Origin: Anthracocystis setariae
Taxonomy: Eukaryota; Basidiomycota; Ustilaginomycetes; Ustilaginales; Ustilaginaceae
Reading direction: 5' to 3'
DNA length: 64,000 bases
NCBI GenBank assembly: GCA_928724745.1
Contig: CAKMXJ010000008.1
Location: forward strand, 124,001-188,000
Shown: positions 1 through 10,886 of the stretch, piece after piece
Layout of the letters: the number at the start of each line of letters is the position of its first letter
How positions within the stretch are numbered: position 1 is the stretch's first letter
Program-made: the position numbers and the translations under genes
Notes under the pieces: model-generated
What the model was told of the DNA's origin: nothing
The model's database searches: none
What the model saw: the letters and a program-made list of their open reading frames with translations, nothing else

Positions 1-184
1 CAGGGTCCATCGTCAAGTGGCGGTCAAGATCGGCTTGGCTAAGGCTAATAATGTGGGATTTGGCAGTTGGATTATGTAACGCTTATACTCACATTGTCAC
101 TAAAGAAAAGCCTGAAGCCGCTCCACATTCAATTCGCTCGTCCTCCTCCTTCCTCTCTGTATCTCATCAGCACGCAGCCTCAAG

Positions 185-2065
185 ATGCAGCATACGCTCC
201 TGGTCGTGGGTGGTGCTGGCTTCCTCGGTAGTGCCATCTCCAAAGCGGCGCTAGCAAAGGGTTGGAAGGTGCTTTCCATATCGCCCTCGGCAACTCCCTA
301 TCAATCGCCTGCAGGTCATCGACCCGCATGGTCGTCAAGCCCTAACATCGAATGGCACGCTGCCGATGCACTCGACCCTTCCACCTACGCGCATCTCGCC
401 GACAGAGCCACCGCAGTCGTACACACCGTGGGCATCCTGCTTGAATCCGATTACAAGTCCAAGTCGTCCTCAGCCTCCCCACTACGCAATGCCATCGCTG
501 GCGTCGCCAAAGGCTGGGGCTTGCATTTGCCTCCATCTGGAACCGAATCGAATCCTCTTCATGATGCCAAGTATCCAGGCGATGGTGGTGTAGCTTCTTC
601 GTCGTCGTCATCGTCGTCGTCGTTGTCGAGGTCGAATCAACGCTTCAGCTACGAACGCATGAACCGCGACAGCGCCATCGCTGTAGCCCATACGTTTCTC
701 TCGTCCCTCCGACATCGCTCCTTGCATCCGGCTCAAGGCTCGAGCTCGTCCCTGCTGCCAGCCCCATTCGTGTATATTTCCGCTGAGGATCTCTTCCGTC
801 CTATCGTCGATGCAAGGTACATCAAGACCAAGCGTCAGGCAGAGTCGGCCATCGCTCGACTCGCCGCTCACCATCATGCGCCTCGTCCGCACACGTCTGG
901 TCCAGACGGAGCCGATGCCATCCTCGACGCAGACGGTGCAGGTCTCGAAGCCGAGCTGCGTGAACATTCGCAAACATCCAATACACAGTCGTCGGCGTCC
1001 AGCACCGAGCTGGTTCGACCGGTGTTCTTGCGGCCGGGCTTGATGTATCACCCACACACGCGGCCCGCATCAACATTGCCCGCTGCAATCCTGGAGGCGT
1101 CAGCAGCATTGCACCGCTCACCGCCGCTGCCGCTGCCCATTCCAACACCGGCGCAGCTGATCGAGCGACTCGGTGGAGGTAGTAGCGCCTCGCAGTCGGT
1201 TTCCAGGCTGCTGACGACGCCGCCGCTGCACATCGACACGGTGGCCAAAGCGGTGTGTGGCGCGATCGAGGATGCAAACGTGTTTGGACCGGTCGACGTT
1301 TACGGCATTCGAAAGCTTGCGGGTTGGAAAGATGACGCTTCGCTTCATGGCAGTGTCAAGGCCGAAGCTGTGGTCGGATGGGGAGCTGCTTCGCCCAGTT
1401 CGGCGTCCCATCCGCTTTCGTCAAATCCTAGACCTCACACCACGCGCCATACTCCTGCAGCAGTAGCGTCGGCGGCGGGTCAGCACAGGACGTTTTTCAG
1501 TCTGCCCGATCTAGGCAAGCTTGCATCGAGTGCTCTCCCCGGAAGCGCCAAGCGCAACGATGGCGGCAAGTCGTACCAGGATGCGCACGGCAGGACGGTG
1601 TATGAGACGTCCAAGGTGCTGTCGCATTCGAGGCAGACGTTGTTCGAGGTGGTTGCAGATATCGATTCGTACAAGCAATTTGTGCCGTACTGTCAAGATT
1701 CGCGTGTAATCCGTTGCTCCGCACAATCGGCATCGCCACCATCGACGATATTCGCAGACCTTACCGTGGGATTTGGTAAACTCAGCGAAACTTACACGTC
1801 CAAAGTGATCATGGTGCACAAGGACAACACGAGCAGCGTAACGGCCGAGGCGGTGCAGCCAAATCCCGTGTTTAGCTTTCTATCGACTAATTGGACTTTC
1901 CGCGATGTCGGCGAGGGAACGACGCTCGTCGAGTTCAGTCTGGTGTATGCGTTTAGGAATCCAGTGTACGGCGCGGTCGCAGGAGGCGTGTTTGAACAGA
2001 TGAGCGCTCAGATGATCGATGCGTTCGAGCAAAGGGCGAAGAGGTTGCATCCTCACTCTCGGTGA
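185..2065 (+). CDS. Coq11-Coq10 fusion protein (coenzyme Q biosynthesis/chaperone)
   Basis: Single-exon protein of 626 residues. The N-terminus carries an NAD(P)-binding Rossmann motif (VVGGAGFLGSA, residues 7-17) typical of atypical short-chain reductases of the Coq11/NDUFA9 group. After a serine-rich and alanine-rich middle, residues about 465-620 form a complete Coq10-type START/polyketide-cyclase domain (TLFEVVADIDSYKQFVPYC, then LTVGFGKLSETYTSKV and a NWTFRDV segment). Coq11 belongs to the inner-membrane CoQ synthome and Coq10 binds CoQ so that it works in respiration; in yeast they are separate proteins. The ATG at 185 is directly followed by the Rossmann strand, so there is no obvious mitochondrial presequence; a missed upstream exon is possible. 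The fusion is visible as one uninterrupted frame. Identification of both halves is confident; mitochondrial location is inferred from the family. Confidence 0.88.
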   Translation: MQHTLLVVGGAGFLGSAISKAALAKGWKVLSISPSATPYQSPAGHRPAWSSSPNIEWHAADALDPSTYAHLADRATAVVHTVGILLESDYKSKSSSASPLRNAIAGVAKGWGLHLPPSGTESNPLHDAKYPGDGGVASSSSSSSSSLSRSNQRFSYERMNRDSAIAVAHTFLSSLRHRSLHPAQGSSSSLLPAPFVYISAEDLFRPIVDARYIKTKRQAESAIARLAAHHHAPRPHTSGPDGADAILDADGAGLEAELREHSQTSNTQSSASSTELVRPVFLRPGLMYHPHTRPASTLPAAILEASAALHRSPPLPLPIPTPAQLIERLGGGSSASQSVSRLLTTPPLHIDTVAKAVCGAIEDANVFGPVDVYGIRKLAGWKDDASLHGSVKAEAVVGWGAASPSSASHPLSSNPRPHTTRHTPAAVASAAGQHRTFFSLPDLGKLASSALPGSAKRNDGGKSYQDAHGRTVYETSKVLSHSRQTLFEVVADIDSYKQFVPYCQDSRVIRCSAQSASPPSTIFADLTVGFGKLSETYTSKVIMVHKDNTSSVTAEAVQPNPVFSFLSTNWTFRDVGEGTTLVEFSLVYAFRNPVYGAVAGGVFEQMSAQMIDAFEQRAKRLHPHSR

Positions 2066-3133
2066 AGAGTGCAGAAGAGCAATCATTCGTCAGTGCGTGG
2101 CAATACTACAACGTATCACTCTACTACCATGTCTGCTTCCGCGTGGTCTGTGCAGGGTTCAGTTGGCTCGCTTTCAGGGCCAACGAGCGTACATGATGAG
2201 GGAAGTTGTTAGATGGAGGGGGAAAAAAAATTAAGGACTGGAGACTGCATGAGTCGAACACGCGACCTTTCGCAAATTAGACATGATGCTAAGCGAACGC
2301 TCTACCAACTGAGCTAAACCCCCTTTCATGCAGTCTTAAGGCTGCATTGTATAGGTATCACGTAAATCAGGCCAGACCAAGGTTCGGTAGAACCATAGAT
2401 TGGCCCGTCCGGTCAATTCGGCAAATCTTTTTGACCGGGTTCCTTGTCGCTCTGCCACATGCCTTGAGCACTCACTGTGGTACTACCATGTCGCGCGCGG
2501 CTGTTCGCGACTCAGCAAAACCAATTCGGCGCAGGACTTTTGAAGTTGCATTACAGATGCGTTGTTTGGTTGAGGTCGTGGTTGGCTATGTGTAAAGTCA
2601 GAAGGCTGACCTATGCCGTACGCTTGGTGATGCAGCAACGAACGTCTTAGCGCAAAATTCCGCCCCCTTGCTTTGGACCCATCCGGTTTGGTATTGGACA
2701 AAGAGGCTACGGAATCAGTGCTGGTCTGGCAGTAAGATGTCGAGATACAGTATGGTCGGTCCAAAAGCTGCGGGGATGGGTTGAAGTGGTACAGTGACGA
2801 ATGTTGTTGACACGGCGAGTCACGCGAGGAGATCCGCCGGCAAAAGAAAAGAAAAATAAAAAAAATAATAATTAAATTACCCGACACAAAAACAGAATAA
2901 TTTGCCGAATTTTTGGCTCCGGCTAAGCACTCTGACTGTGCACAACCGCACAACAATGACCGAACTACAGTGCAGTGCAGTACTGTACAGTCCTGTACAT
3001 CCCAACAGCCTCTTTCTTGATCACGACCATAACCACAACTACCACCTTCCATTCCCAGATAAGGTATAGAGATTTCATATGGATACGCCAATCGACAACA
3101 GCCACTAGACGAGCGCAGACGTCCCAAGTCAAC
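2066..3133. other. Intergenic region between Coq11-Coq10 and the MFS transporter
   Basis: Apart from the tRNA-Ala gene no coding sequence is convincing here. An A/T-rich stretch at 2840-2900 and a run of GCAGT/TACTGT motifs at 2970-2998 lie just upstream of the transporter and probably belong to its promoter or 5' leader. Confidence 0.5.
2239..2323 (-). tRNA. tRNA-Ala (anticodon AGC) with a 12-nt intron
   Basis: Read on the minus strand from 2323. The acceptor GGGGGTT pairs with AGTCTCC, giving the G3:U70 wobble that is the alanine identity element, followed by discriminator A at 2239. The D-arm is GCTC/GAGC and the anticodon stem TTCGC/GCGAA. The anticodon AGC lies at 2288-2290, and the T-arm is GCGTG-TTCGACT-CATGC. 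Twelve nucleotides (2275-2286) sit between positions 37 and 38, the canonical place for a eukaryotic tRNA intron. Without them the tRNA is 73 nt. A run of eight T on the minus strand (2223-2230) just downstream is a Pol III terminator. Confidence 0.95.
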
Positions 3134-4937
3134 ATGACTGGCGCATCTCCTCCCTCTCGCACTCGCACATGCACCGACTCGCACTCGTCACGCCAAAACT
3201 CGCCGGTCTCGCGCAGCACCATCGTCGATGATCCCATCAATGCTCCTATTGCCACCGGCACGGCTATGACTTCCAAAACGCACATCCATGCAGACCATCT
3301 CAAATCCGCATCGACAGACCTGCCCATCTCGCCTGTCGTCGCGGACGATCTTGAAAAAGTGCCCCAAGCCGATCCTTCCACGCTCAAAGCGTCTGCAGAA
3401 CAGGATGTTGTTTGGGTTGACTTCCCCGCCGACGATCCCGAGAACCCGTTCAACTTTAGCAAAACGCGCAAATGGTGCATCACCATCCTTGGTGTGCTGT
3501 TCACCGCCGAAGTCGCCGCAACAGCCGGTGCCTATGTGCCTGGCATCCCTTCGATGGAGCGCGATCTACATGTCACCAACCACGAGCTCAGTCTGCTCGG
3601 CATCGCCATCTACCCGCTCGGCTTTGCTTTACCGCCACTAGTGCTTGCACCGCTGTCCGAGGTGTTTGGACGCAACCCCATGTACCTTGTCTGCCACCTG
3701 TGCTACACGGTGCTCTTCATCGGGCTTGGGTTTGCCCAAAACATGCCCACCATCATCATCCTGCGCTTTCTGCAAGGAGCCATGGGTAGCACGGGCAGCA
3801 CCATGGTGGGCGGTACCATCTCGGATATCTGGAACGCCAAGGAGAGGGGACAGCCTATGGCGTTGTTTGCAACGGGTGCCATCTTCGGAACCGGCATCGG
3901 ACCGGTGTGGGCAGGTTGGGTGGAGCAGAATGTACGACTCGAGTGGCGATGGATCCAGTACATCCAGGCGATCTACACCGGGTTCATCCTGATCCTGCTC
4001 GCGTTGTTCTTGAAGGAGACGAGGGGCAGCATCATCCTGACACGGCGTGCGGCGAAACTTCGCAAAACGACGGGCGATTCTCGATACAAGGCTCGTGCCG
4101 AACTCGAGCGAGCCTCTGTCAGTGTGTTGGTCAAGAACTCGTTGACGAGACCGTTGGTGTTTTTGATCAAGGAACCCATCGTGACGTTCTTCTCGCTGTG
4201 GATTGCGTTCACGTGGGGGTTCATGTACATGCTTCTGTCCTCGATCGGTCTCGTGACGGCACAGAAGAACTTCACTCCTGGTGAGACCGGGTTGGTCTTC
4301 CTCTCGATCGCTGGCGCCGGTATCTTGGGTAACCTGACCAACCCATTGCAGGAGTATCTGTATCGCAAAAATGTTGCGGCCAAGGGACCCGAAGCGAGGT
4401 TGTATCTCGCCTGCGTCGGAGCGGTGCTCTTCCCCGTCGGCTGTTTCATCTTTGCCTGGACGAGTTTCCCACATACCTCGATCGCCGGTCCCATCGTCGG
4501 CGTCACGTTGCTCATGGTTGGCATTTATCACATCTATCTCAGGTAAGTGAGGACGGTCGGGTCGGTGATGCTCCCTTTGATGGGGCGAAAAGGAATGTTT
4601 CACTCACTCACTCACGCATTTATCACATCTATGACATCTATCTCACAGTGTCTTCCTCTTCCTCGCCGACACGTATCTGACGTATGCGTCTAGTGCATTG
4701 GCCGCTCAGAGTTTCGCCAGGAACATCTTTGGCTTCATGTTCCCACTCATCGTCAAGAAACTCTACCTTGGACTCGGTTATCAGTGGGCGAGCACGCTAT
4801 CGGCGATGCTCGGCGCAGTGTTGGGCGTGGTACCGTTTGTTCTCTTCTTTTACGGCAAGCGCATCAGGAGGTGGAGCAAGATCAGTCAGGCATTGCAACG
4901 ACAGCAGCAGGAAATGGAGGATCGGTGGAAAAATTAG
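3134..4937 (+). CDS. MFS drug:H+ antiporter (DHA1 / polyamine-transporter type), two exons
   Basis: Exons 3134-4542 and 4649-4937 give 565 residues. The intron 4543-4648 (AG|GTAAGT...CACAG) is needed because the unspliced frame stops right after ...IYHIYLR, and splicing continues as SVFLFLADTYLTYASSALAAQ, the usual TM11-12 region of DHA1 carriers. The hydrophilic N-terminus ends in DDPENPFNFSKTRKW (from about residue 99), the signature preceding TM1 in the TPO1/FLR1 group. About 12 membrane segments follow, with an APLSEVFGRNPMYL loop between TM2 and TM3 and GxGxGP-type residues (FGTGIGPVWAG) in TM5. It probably exports toxic compounds or polyamines at the plasma membrane; the substrate cannot be told. 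The ATG at 3134 (GTCAACATG) is the first in frame. Confidence 0.92.
4521..4632 (+). repeat. 17-bp direct repeat at both ends of the MFS intron
   Basis: GCATTTATCACATCTAT occurs at 4521-4537, at the end of exon 1, and again at 4616-4632, near the 3' end of the intron. Each copy is followed by a CTC(AC)AG that forms a splice boundary. The 3' end of the intron therefore looks like a second copy of the exon 1 end. Confidence 0.9.
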
Positions 4938-5025
4938 CAACCTCGTCCATCCGTCTTTTCAATGTAACAGTAATGACCCTATAGCTTTGCTTGGCAGACG
5001 GTATATGATTGAGGTAAACTGGAAC

Positions 5026-6938
5026 TTAGGACTTGCGTTTAGGAGGAACGTCGCCCATTTTCTTGTTGGTTGGCTTGAACCGTTTGGCATCAGCGGATGT
5101 GGGTTGTTTCAACTTGACCCTCTGCTTACTCTTGACCTTATCCCCTTCGATCAGTAGCGACTTATCCTTCTTGCCGCCCGCCCCGAGCTTGCGGTTCTTC
5201 TTCTCCATGCGACGACTCACCCTATCCTGATCGTCCTTCTTCATCTGTTTCCTCTGGTCCTTACTGAGCGTGGCGTACAGTTCGGCCTTCTTGGCGATCT
5301 CGTTGCTATCCACGGGCGCGGTCGCGGTCTTGCGCACACTGGGACTGGCGGGCGATTTGTTGGTGTTCTTCTTGGCCAACACATGTGGTGAAGTACCGTT
5401 GGGAGTGGGTGCGCCACTTGACCTTTCATACTTACGCTTGGGCGTTGTAGGCTGCTCCCCCCTCTCCTCGCCATTACCCCGCCCTGAGAATGAGGATTTG
5501 GTCTGGCTTTTGCAATACGCCACACGAATCGGACGCCCACCGAGCTTAAGTCGCCTCTTAAACTCCTTCCCTCCCGCCGCGATCGCAGCACTAGCCCCAA
5601 GCGAACCCTTGACCCCTTTGATGGATTCCAGGAACGCCTGCTCCGCATTGTAGATCGCCATGACCTCATCGACACACTGCGCAGACGAGAAGCGGACGTA
5701 GCCGATGCCCTTGCCCATCTGCGTGGCGGCGTCGCGGATCAGACGCACAGAACGCACATGCTCAGCATCGCGAACCACACTTGCCATCACCTTACGCTGC
5801 TCGGGCGGGACGAACGGTAACTCCCTTGCCAGCGAATCGAGCAGCTGTGTGGGCGCGGGTTGACCATCCAGCCCGGTGATCGGGATTGTGATGGCCTCGC
5901 CTGCGGACCCAAGTTCCTCGGTGAGCAGCGACTCGAAGAACGCGCGCACCTCCTCTTCGTCAGTCTCAAAGTCGAGTCCACCCACGAACAGCGTGCTCTT
6001 CGGATCAGTGGTGGGGTTGGACGAACCTGCCAGCGAGCCGTCGAACGTCTTGACCTTGTCCAAGCCGGAGGACAGCACTTCGCTCGGCGAGATCGACCTG
6101 ACCAGATCCACGCGCAGATGGCGACCCTGAAATGCCTGGCCATCGGCGAACGATGCGATCAGCGCTGCGAGAACGGATCCGGTCAGTCTGGCATCGAGCT
6201 CGATGCGCGACGCATTCGGCTTTTCAGCCGCATCCTTAGCCTTAGCCTTGGCTTTGGGCGGCGCAATATCGTACAGATGCTGCAGAACATTGCGTGGGTG
6301 GGCGATGGTGACGTAGGCCGACACGCTCTTTGCCTTTTCGTGGAACTCCTTGTTGATAAATGCGATCTTGCGCTTCTGCTGTGCCGTGAGCGGTGCTTGC
6401 GCGTTATCGCCACCTTCGACGGCTGCAACCGCCTCTCTGTAGTTCTGCGAACGCTCCTTAGCCTTGCCCTTCTTTTTTGGCTTTTTGTTGGTGTCGTCGT
6501 TGCCTTGGCCATCCGCATCGAGGTGGGCTGTGGGGACGGAGAATGCGACCGAGCGGAAGCGAAGCGCCGTGGGCTTGGTGAGGATCGGGTAGGGGGAGAA
6601 CGATTCGATAAACGAGATGAGTTTGCGCTGGAGCGGGCGAGACTGGGCGGTTTCGATGGGGACGTTGCCGATGAAGAGCGTGCGCTGATCGCGCGTTTCG
6701 GATGGCTCGTGCTCTTCTTTGAACGTCTTCTTGCGTTGCTGGGTGGACTCGGTAGCGGCAGTGCCCTTGGTGACGGATTCGTGCTGAGGAGGCACATAGG
6801 GTTCGTTGTCTTCTTCTTGTTGTTGGTCGTCCTCTTTGTCGGAATCCTCGTGTTCGCTCTGGCTGAAAAGAAGCGAGCCTTCATCGTCAAGCTCCTCATC
6901 TACACTGGAGAGATCACCATCGCCTTCCTCCATCTCTA

Positions 6939-6969
<31 letters not shown>

Positions 6970-7245
6970 GTCATCGTCATCGTCGTCGTCCTCCGCCTCG
7001 TCATCGTCTTGATCGTCGAGTGCATCTTCGGATTCGCTGTCGTTCACTTGTTGTGTAGCTGCCTTTCGCTTCTTGGGGTTGGAAGGACCTGCAGCGGCAG
7101 GAATGCTGACGATGGGTGTTGGTGCTGGTGGTGCGGCCTTGAAGAAAGCATCGAGTTCGGAATCAAAGTTGGTCGGGGTAGTCGCTTTGGGTTTTGATGC
7201 GGGTTTAGACGCCGAGGCATGTGTCTTGTTCGTTTTCCTTGCCAT
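5026..7245 (-). CDS. NOP12: Nop12-like nucleolar RNA-binding protein (two RRMs)
   Basis: Single exon, 739 residues. A basic N-terminus and a long Asp/Glu tract (about residues 75-110, coded by an ATC/GTC microsatellite) precede two RNA recognition motifs. RRM1 has RNP2 RTLFIGNVP at about 187, and RRM2 has STLFVGGLDF at about 416 with RNP1 GKGIGYVRF. A lysine-rich tail (KKMKKD-type and KKNRKLGAGGKKDK segments) follows. This order, with an insertion in each RRM, matches Nop12/RBM34, which acts in 5.8S/25S pre-rRNA processing for 60S subunits in the nucleolus. The start at 7245 (GACATGGCA) gives the expected basic N-terminus. It is tail-to-tail with the MFS gene, about 90 bp apart. Confidence 0.88.
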
Positions 7246-8809
7246 GTCGAGATGATATCCACAAGGAGAGAGAGATCAGAGTGGATGGTTGTGGGAGTAC
7301 ATGGTAGTAGCAGATGGAGCACGCGGCACCAAACCAACACTCACTTGCGCCACGCTGCTCAACAGAGCCAAAAGAAAAGAAAAAGAAAAAAATTCTCTTC
7401 AAAAAGTCCAAAAAGTCGAGAATAAATTTCAACTCTCCGTCTTCCGAAGATGGCCATGTCATTTTTCGTGACACTGTACGTACGATTGGTCTAACACTGT
7501 CAAGATACAGAAAAATTTACTCGTCGTCGTTGCGTGTGTTGTTCGAGTGCCTCTCGTCTTTAGCATTCATCAAAGTCGACACTCGTATAATGCCCGTAGA
7601 GCACAGTCAGGATGGTCAAGGCTGATGATGTCGGTTGGGCGCAACAGAACTTGCAGATCGCACTTGCGAGGCCAGCAGAGAGAGAGAGAGAGAGTGTGTG
7701 TGTGTGTGTAGAGTGGTTGGGACGCCACGGCCTCGATGCACTCGCAGCAATCAAAGCGTCGGGACGGGCGACTGTTGCTGTTTTTCGCAAATGATCTGCA
7801 GTCTAGTACATGTACTGCCCAATGCTGTTGAGTACCTCTTTGTTCCTGAGCCGAAGCGCAGAACAGAGCAGCGAGCGAGCGAGTCGAGGGCATACAGTAG
7901 CAGCAAAGCGTAGCTCAGGCCAGCGACTGGAATCGTCGGCTGCAACTGGAATCCTGGCTGAGCTTGGACGGCTCTGATTCGCACGCAGCGCAAGTTCGAA
8001 TCATCGGCAGCATCCCGTGCAGACATACGCACACCTACAGTACAGTACTGTACTGTACTAGCAATGCAGAGAGTGTATATGTAGTGTCATATTGTATTTG
8101 CCTCAATACAAAAGGCACGTCGCGTCCCTTTGAACACTGACTGGAAGGATCGCGCACGCACGCCACAAGGTATAATAACAAGAAACAAGAAACGAGAAAC
8201 AAACACTTTCAACACCGCTGCACGCCCATTTCAGTGTGGTCAAAACAAAGAATAGTTTGATTGCTTGCCGAGCTTTTGGTGCACTTGAGCAGTCGCAATG
8301 TACAATATGGTCCAGTGTACAGTACCTCTGCTGCTCTGCATTTCCGCCCAAAATGTGAGTTGTCGATCTGTGATCCAGATTGACAGACTGTCAGAATGCT
8401 CGCCTCGAAAACGCGCTCACACACTCGGCCAGCAAGCCCGACGGTGTGCATCCTTTCCTTTCCTTGCCTTACCTTCCCACCCGACACTGGTGAAATGCCG
8501 CCTATCGCTCGCCTCCAACCTACCGACACAGTGCGGTTCAGTACACTACGAGCCGTGTCCCTTTTTTGTGCGTCTCGCACGCTCGCCGTGTGCTTGCGGC
8601 TGCCACCTTCTAAAGAAGCCTTGGCGCTGATCGCCTTCCATGGCTGGCGGCATGGCTGTGAGCGAGCTTGTCTGCTTGCCAACCAGCGAGGCGTAGGCGT
8701 GGCGTGGAAATCCTGTTTTTTTTTCCCTCCCTTTTCGCCCTCAGTATCGCCATCAGCCATCCCTCCCTCCCTCCCTCCCTCCATCCTGGTAGTAACTCTC
8801 CCCACCTTT

Positions 8810-8840
<31 letters not shown>

Positions 8841-9137
8841 TCCTCTCCCATCTCTTCACCTCACCTCTCCTCTCCCCCCTTCTGATCCGTTTGTTCAGAT
8901 CTGATCGACTCTTCTCCCTTCCCTAACACCACCCACTTTCTTCCGTCCTTTCTCCACCACAGACTCGCTTCATCTCGTTTCGCAAGCCCAGGTTGGCAAC
9001 CTCACTCGACGCACTTACGCACGCCCCGCCCTTTACATTCTTTACTGTCTGCTTAGCATCAGCATCCGCATCTTCACCAACACCACCACAAGCACCACCA
9101 CACAACCAATTTCCACGTGCATCACCATCTGCCCATC
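7246..9137. other. Shared upstream region of NOP12 and the 9.1-kb membrane-protein gene
   Basis: No gene is supported. The region holds simple repeats: (GA)n/(TG)n at about 7678-7710, a GTACAGTAC...TACTGTAC cluster at 8040-8060, (CCTC)n at 8760-8782 and (CAT)n at 8813-8840. The C/T-rich, stop-poor stretch at 8700-9137 is typical of a long fungal 5' leader for the downstream gene. Confidence 0.5.
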
Positions 9138-10886
9138 ATGACCCTCGATACTCGCAGCAGCATGCACCACCACCACCACCATCAGCAGCAGCTGAGGCAG
9201 CGCAATGTGCCCGCCAACCAAAAGATCGTCAAGCGTCAGTCGAATTCCACCATCGACAACTCGGCCAGCTGTCTTGCAGGTGGTCTCTACGTCGCCCCCG
9301 CCAGTGGTCAGCAGGTCCAGGTCACCAACGTCACCGACATCCGTTGGGACCAGTCTTGTCTTGACACCTCCGTCTCCAAGATCGACATTTACGTCTACTC
9401 GCCCTCCATGCCCAACCAGTATCTCCCCATCCACGTCTTCCAAGGCATCCCCAAGGCGCAGCAGCTGTACGAGACCAAGCTCGACCCTCGTTGGTGGGGT
9501 CGTCCTCTCGACCACAACTCCACCGTGCCGGTTTCCTTCAACATTGTCCCCTCGGGCAACGAGCCTTGGGACTCGAGCAACCCTATGGGCCCTACCTTCA
9601 CCGCCAACTACAACGTCCCCAACCAGGGTGCCTCCAAGGCCGAGTCGTTCTTTGGCAAGCTCACCGACTCGGTCAAGACCGCCTTCATCGAGAACGGTCA
9701 CTTGACTGTCGCCGGTAAGACCGCCGCCATCGTCTGCCCGCTCGTCATCCTCGCCGTCGTCATCGGTCTTGGCGTCCGACGCCTCCACATCAAACGTTTC
9801 AACAAGACCGTTGACTGGGCCGAACACATGGACAAGCGCATGAGCAGAATCTCGGTCGATTGGACCAGCGGTGGTGACGGTTCCGCCGGTCCCGTCGCCG
9901 GCACTCGCCCTGCTTCGTTCATCTCGCGTGCCTCGCGCGACCTCGACGCCAGTTTCGCCGGTCGCGGTGCCCGTGTTCCTCGCCAGATGGAGGACATCAC
10001 CCCCAACTTTACCTCGGAAGACGAGATGCGCGAGGCAAGGCCCCGTGGCATGTCCATGTACTCGGAGGGCAACCGTACTTCGCGTATCTCGTTCGCCGAC
10101 AACACCCGTGGTGACCGTGTCTCTCGCATCAGCTACGCCAACTCGAGCGAGGCCCCGCACGGTCGCGCTTCGTCTCACCTTCCTCGCATCGGTCAACGTA
10201 CCAACGCCAGCCGTTCCCAGCTCGTCGACTCGTACTACGACCCCGATGCGCCTGCCGTTCCCCACCTCGACGCCCACCTTCGCGGAAGCCAGGATGCTCG
10301 CCGCGAGTCTCGCTTCTCGGATGGCCCGATCTACGACGATGCCGAGGAGGACGACGAGGTGCTCATGAGCCCCACCCAGAACGACGGACCCCGTCCACTC
10401 GGTGCCAAGGACGTCGACCGCATGAAGCAGAGCCTCGATGCCAACCGCAACTCGATGCTCGCTTACCCCGCTCTCAGCAAGATCCACACTGGACGAGAGG
10501 GAAGCGATGGACACGACATGTTTGATGGCCCCAACACGTCGGGCAAAGGTGTCACTGGCGATGCTCAGGAAGCTTACATCAACCACCGACACTACCAACA
10601 GAGCGGCAAGCCCGTCGCTGCTCTCTCTTCGCCTACCGCCACCACGTTCCAGACTGGAATGGCACCGCCTGCCAACTTTGCTTCGCCCGACGAGGCTATG
10701 AAGCACTACGCTTCCCTGAGGGCTGGTGGTGCCAATTCGGCCATGGCTGAATCGGCGCAAGCATCTAGGTCGCTGTACACGCCCGATGCGCACCGCGGCC
10801 ATCAGAGCGTCGCTGGCTCGTCGCTCAACGAGGAAGAGGTTGTCGGATACAACGAGATGATTGACCACGGCAACCAGTCTCGTTAA
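9138..10886 (+). CDS. Single-pass membrane protein with small extracytoplasmic domain (cell-surface sensor-like)
   Basis: 582 residues, no intron. There is no hydrophobic signal peptide: the N-terminus is hydrophilic with six histidines (10-15), then glutamines, then VKRQ (31-34), a possible Kex2-type site. Residues about 45-165 form a compact two-cysteine domain (YVAPASGQQVQVTNVTDIRW) resembling the N-terminal domain of Kre9/Knh1-type cell-wall proteins. One membrane helix spans about 194-213 (VAGKTAAIVCPLVILAVVIGLGV), followed by basic RRLHIKR. A long cytoplasmic tail follows, rich in Ser, Arg and Asp, with DWAEHMDKRMSRISVDW near the membrane. A stress-sensor or wall-synthesis role is inference only. 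The ATG at 9138 was chosen because the more upstream in-frame codon is GTG. Confidence 0.8.
   Translation: MTLDTRSSMHHHHHHQQQLRQRNVPANQKIVKRQSNSTIDNSASCLAGGLYVAPASGQQVQVTNVTDIRWDQSCLDTSVSKIDIYVYSPSMPNQYLPIHVFQGIPKAQQLYETKLDPRWWGRPLDHNSTVPVSFNIVPSGNEPWDSSNPMGPTFTANYNVPNQGASKAESFFGKLTDSVKTAFIENGHLTVAGKTAAIVCPLVILAVVIGLGVRRLHIKRFNKTVDWAEHMDKRMSRISVDWTSGGDGSAGPVAGTRPASFISRASRDLDASFAGRGARVPRQMEDITPNFTSEDEMREARPRGMSMYSEGNRTSRISFADNTRGDRVSRISYANSSEAPHGRASSHLPRIGQRTNASRSQLVDSYYDPDAPAVPHLDAHLRGSQDARRESRFSDGPIYDDAEEDDEVLMSPTQNDGPRPLGAKDVDRMKQSLDANRNSMLAYPALSKIHTGREGSDGHDMFDGPNTSGKGVTGDAQEAYINHRHYQQSGKPVAALSSPTATTFQTGMAPPANFASPDEAMKHYASLRAGGANSAMAESAQASRSLYTPDAHRGHQSVAGSSLNEEEVVGYNEMIDHGNQSR

Noticed and set aside
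2975..3133. Upstream extension of the MFS frame
   Set aside because: It begins at GTG and crosses TACTGTAC repeat DNA; the ATG at 3134 is in a good context and starts the typical hydrophilic N-terminus.
7977..8020. GTTCGAATC at about 7996, like a tRNA T-loop
   Set aside because: The flanking five bases on each side do not pair, and no D-arm or acceptor stem can be built around it.
9042..10868. 608-codon open frame antisense to the 9.1-kb membrane-protein gene
   Set aside because: Shadow of a GC-biased gene; Val/Gly/Asp-rich and without domains.
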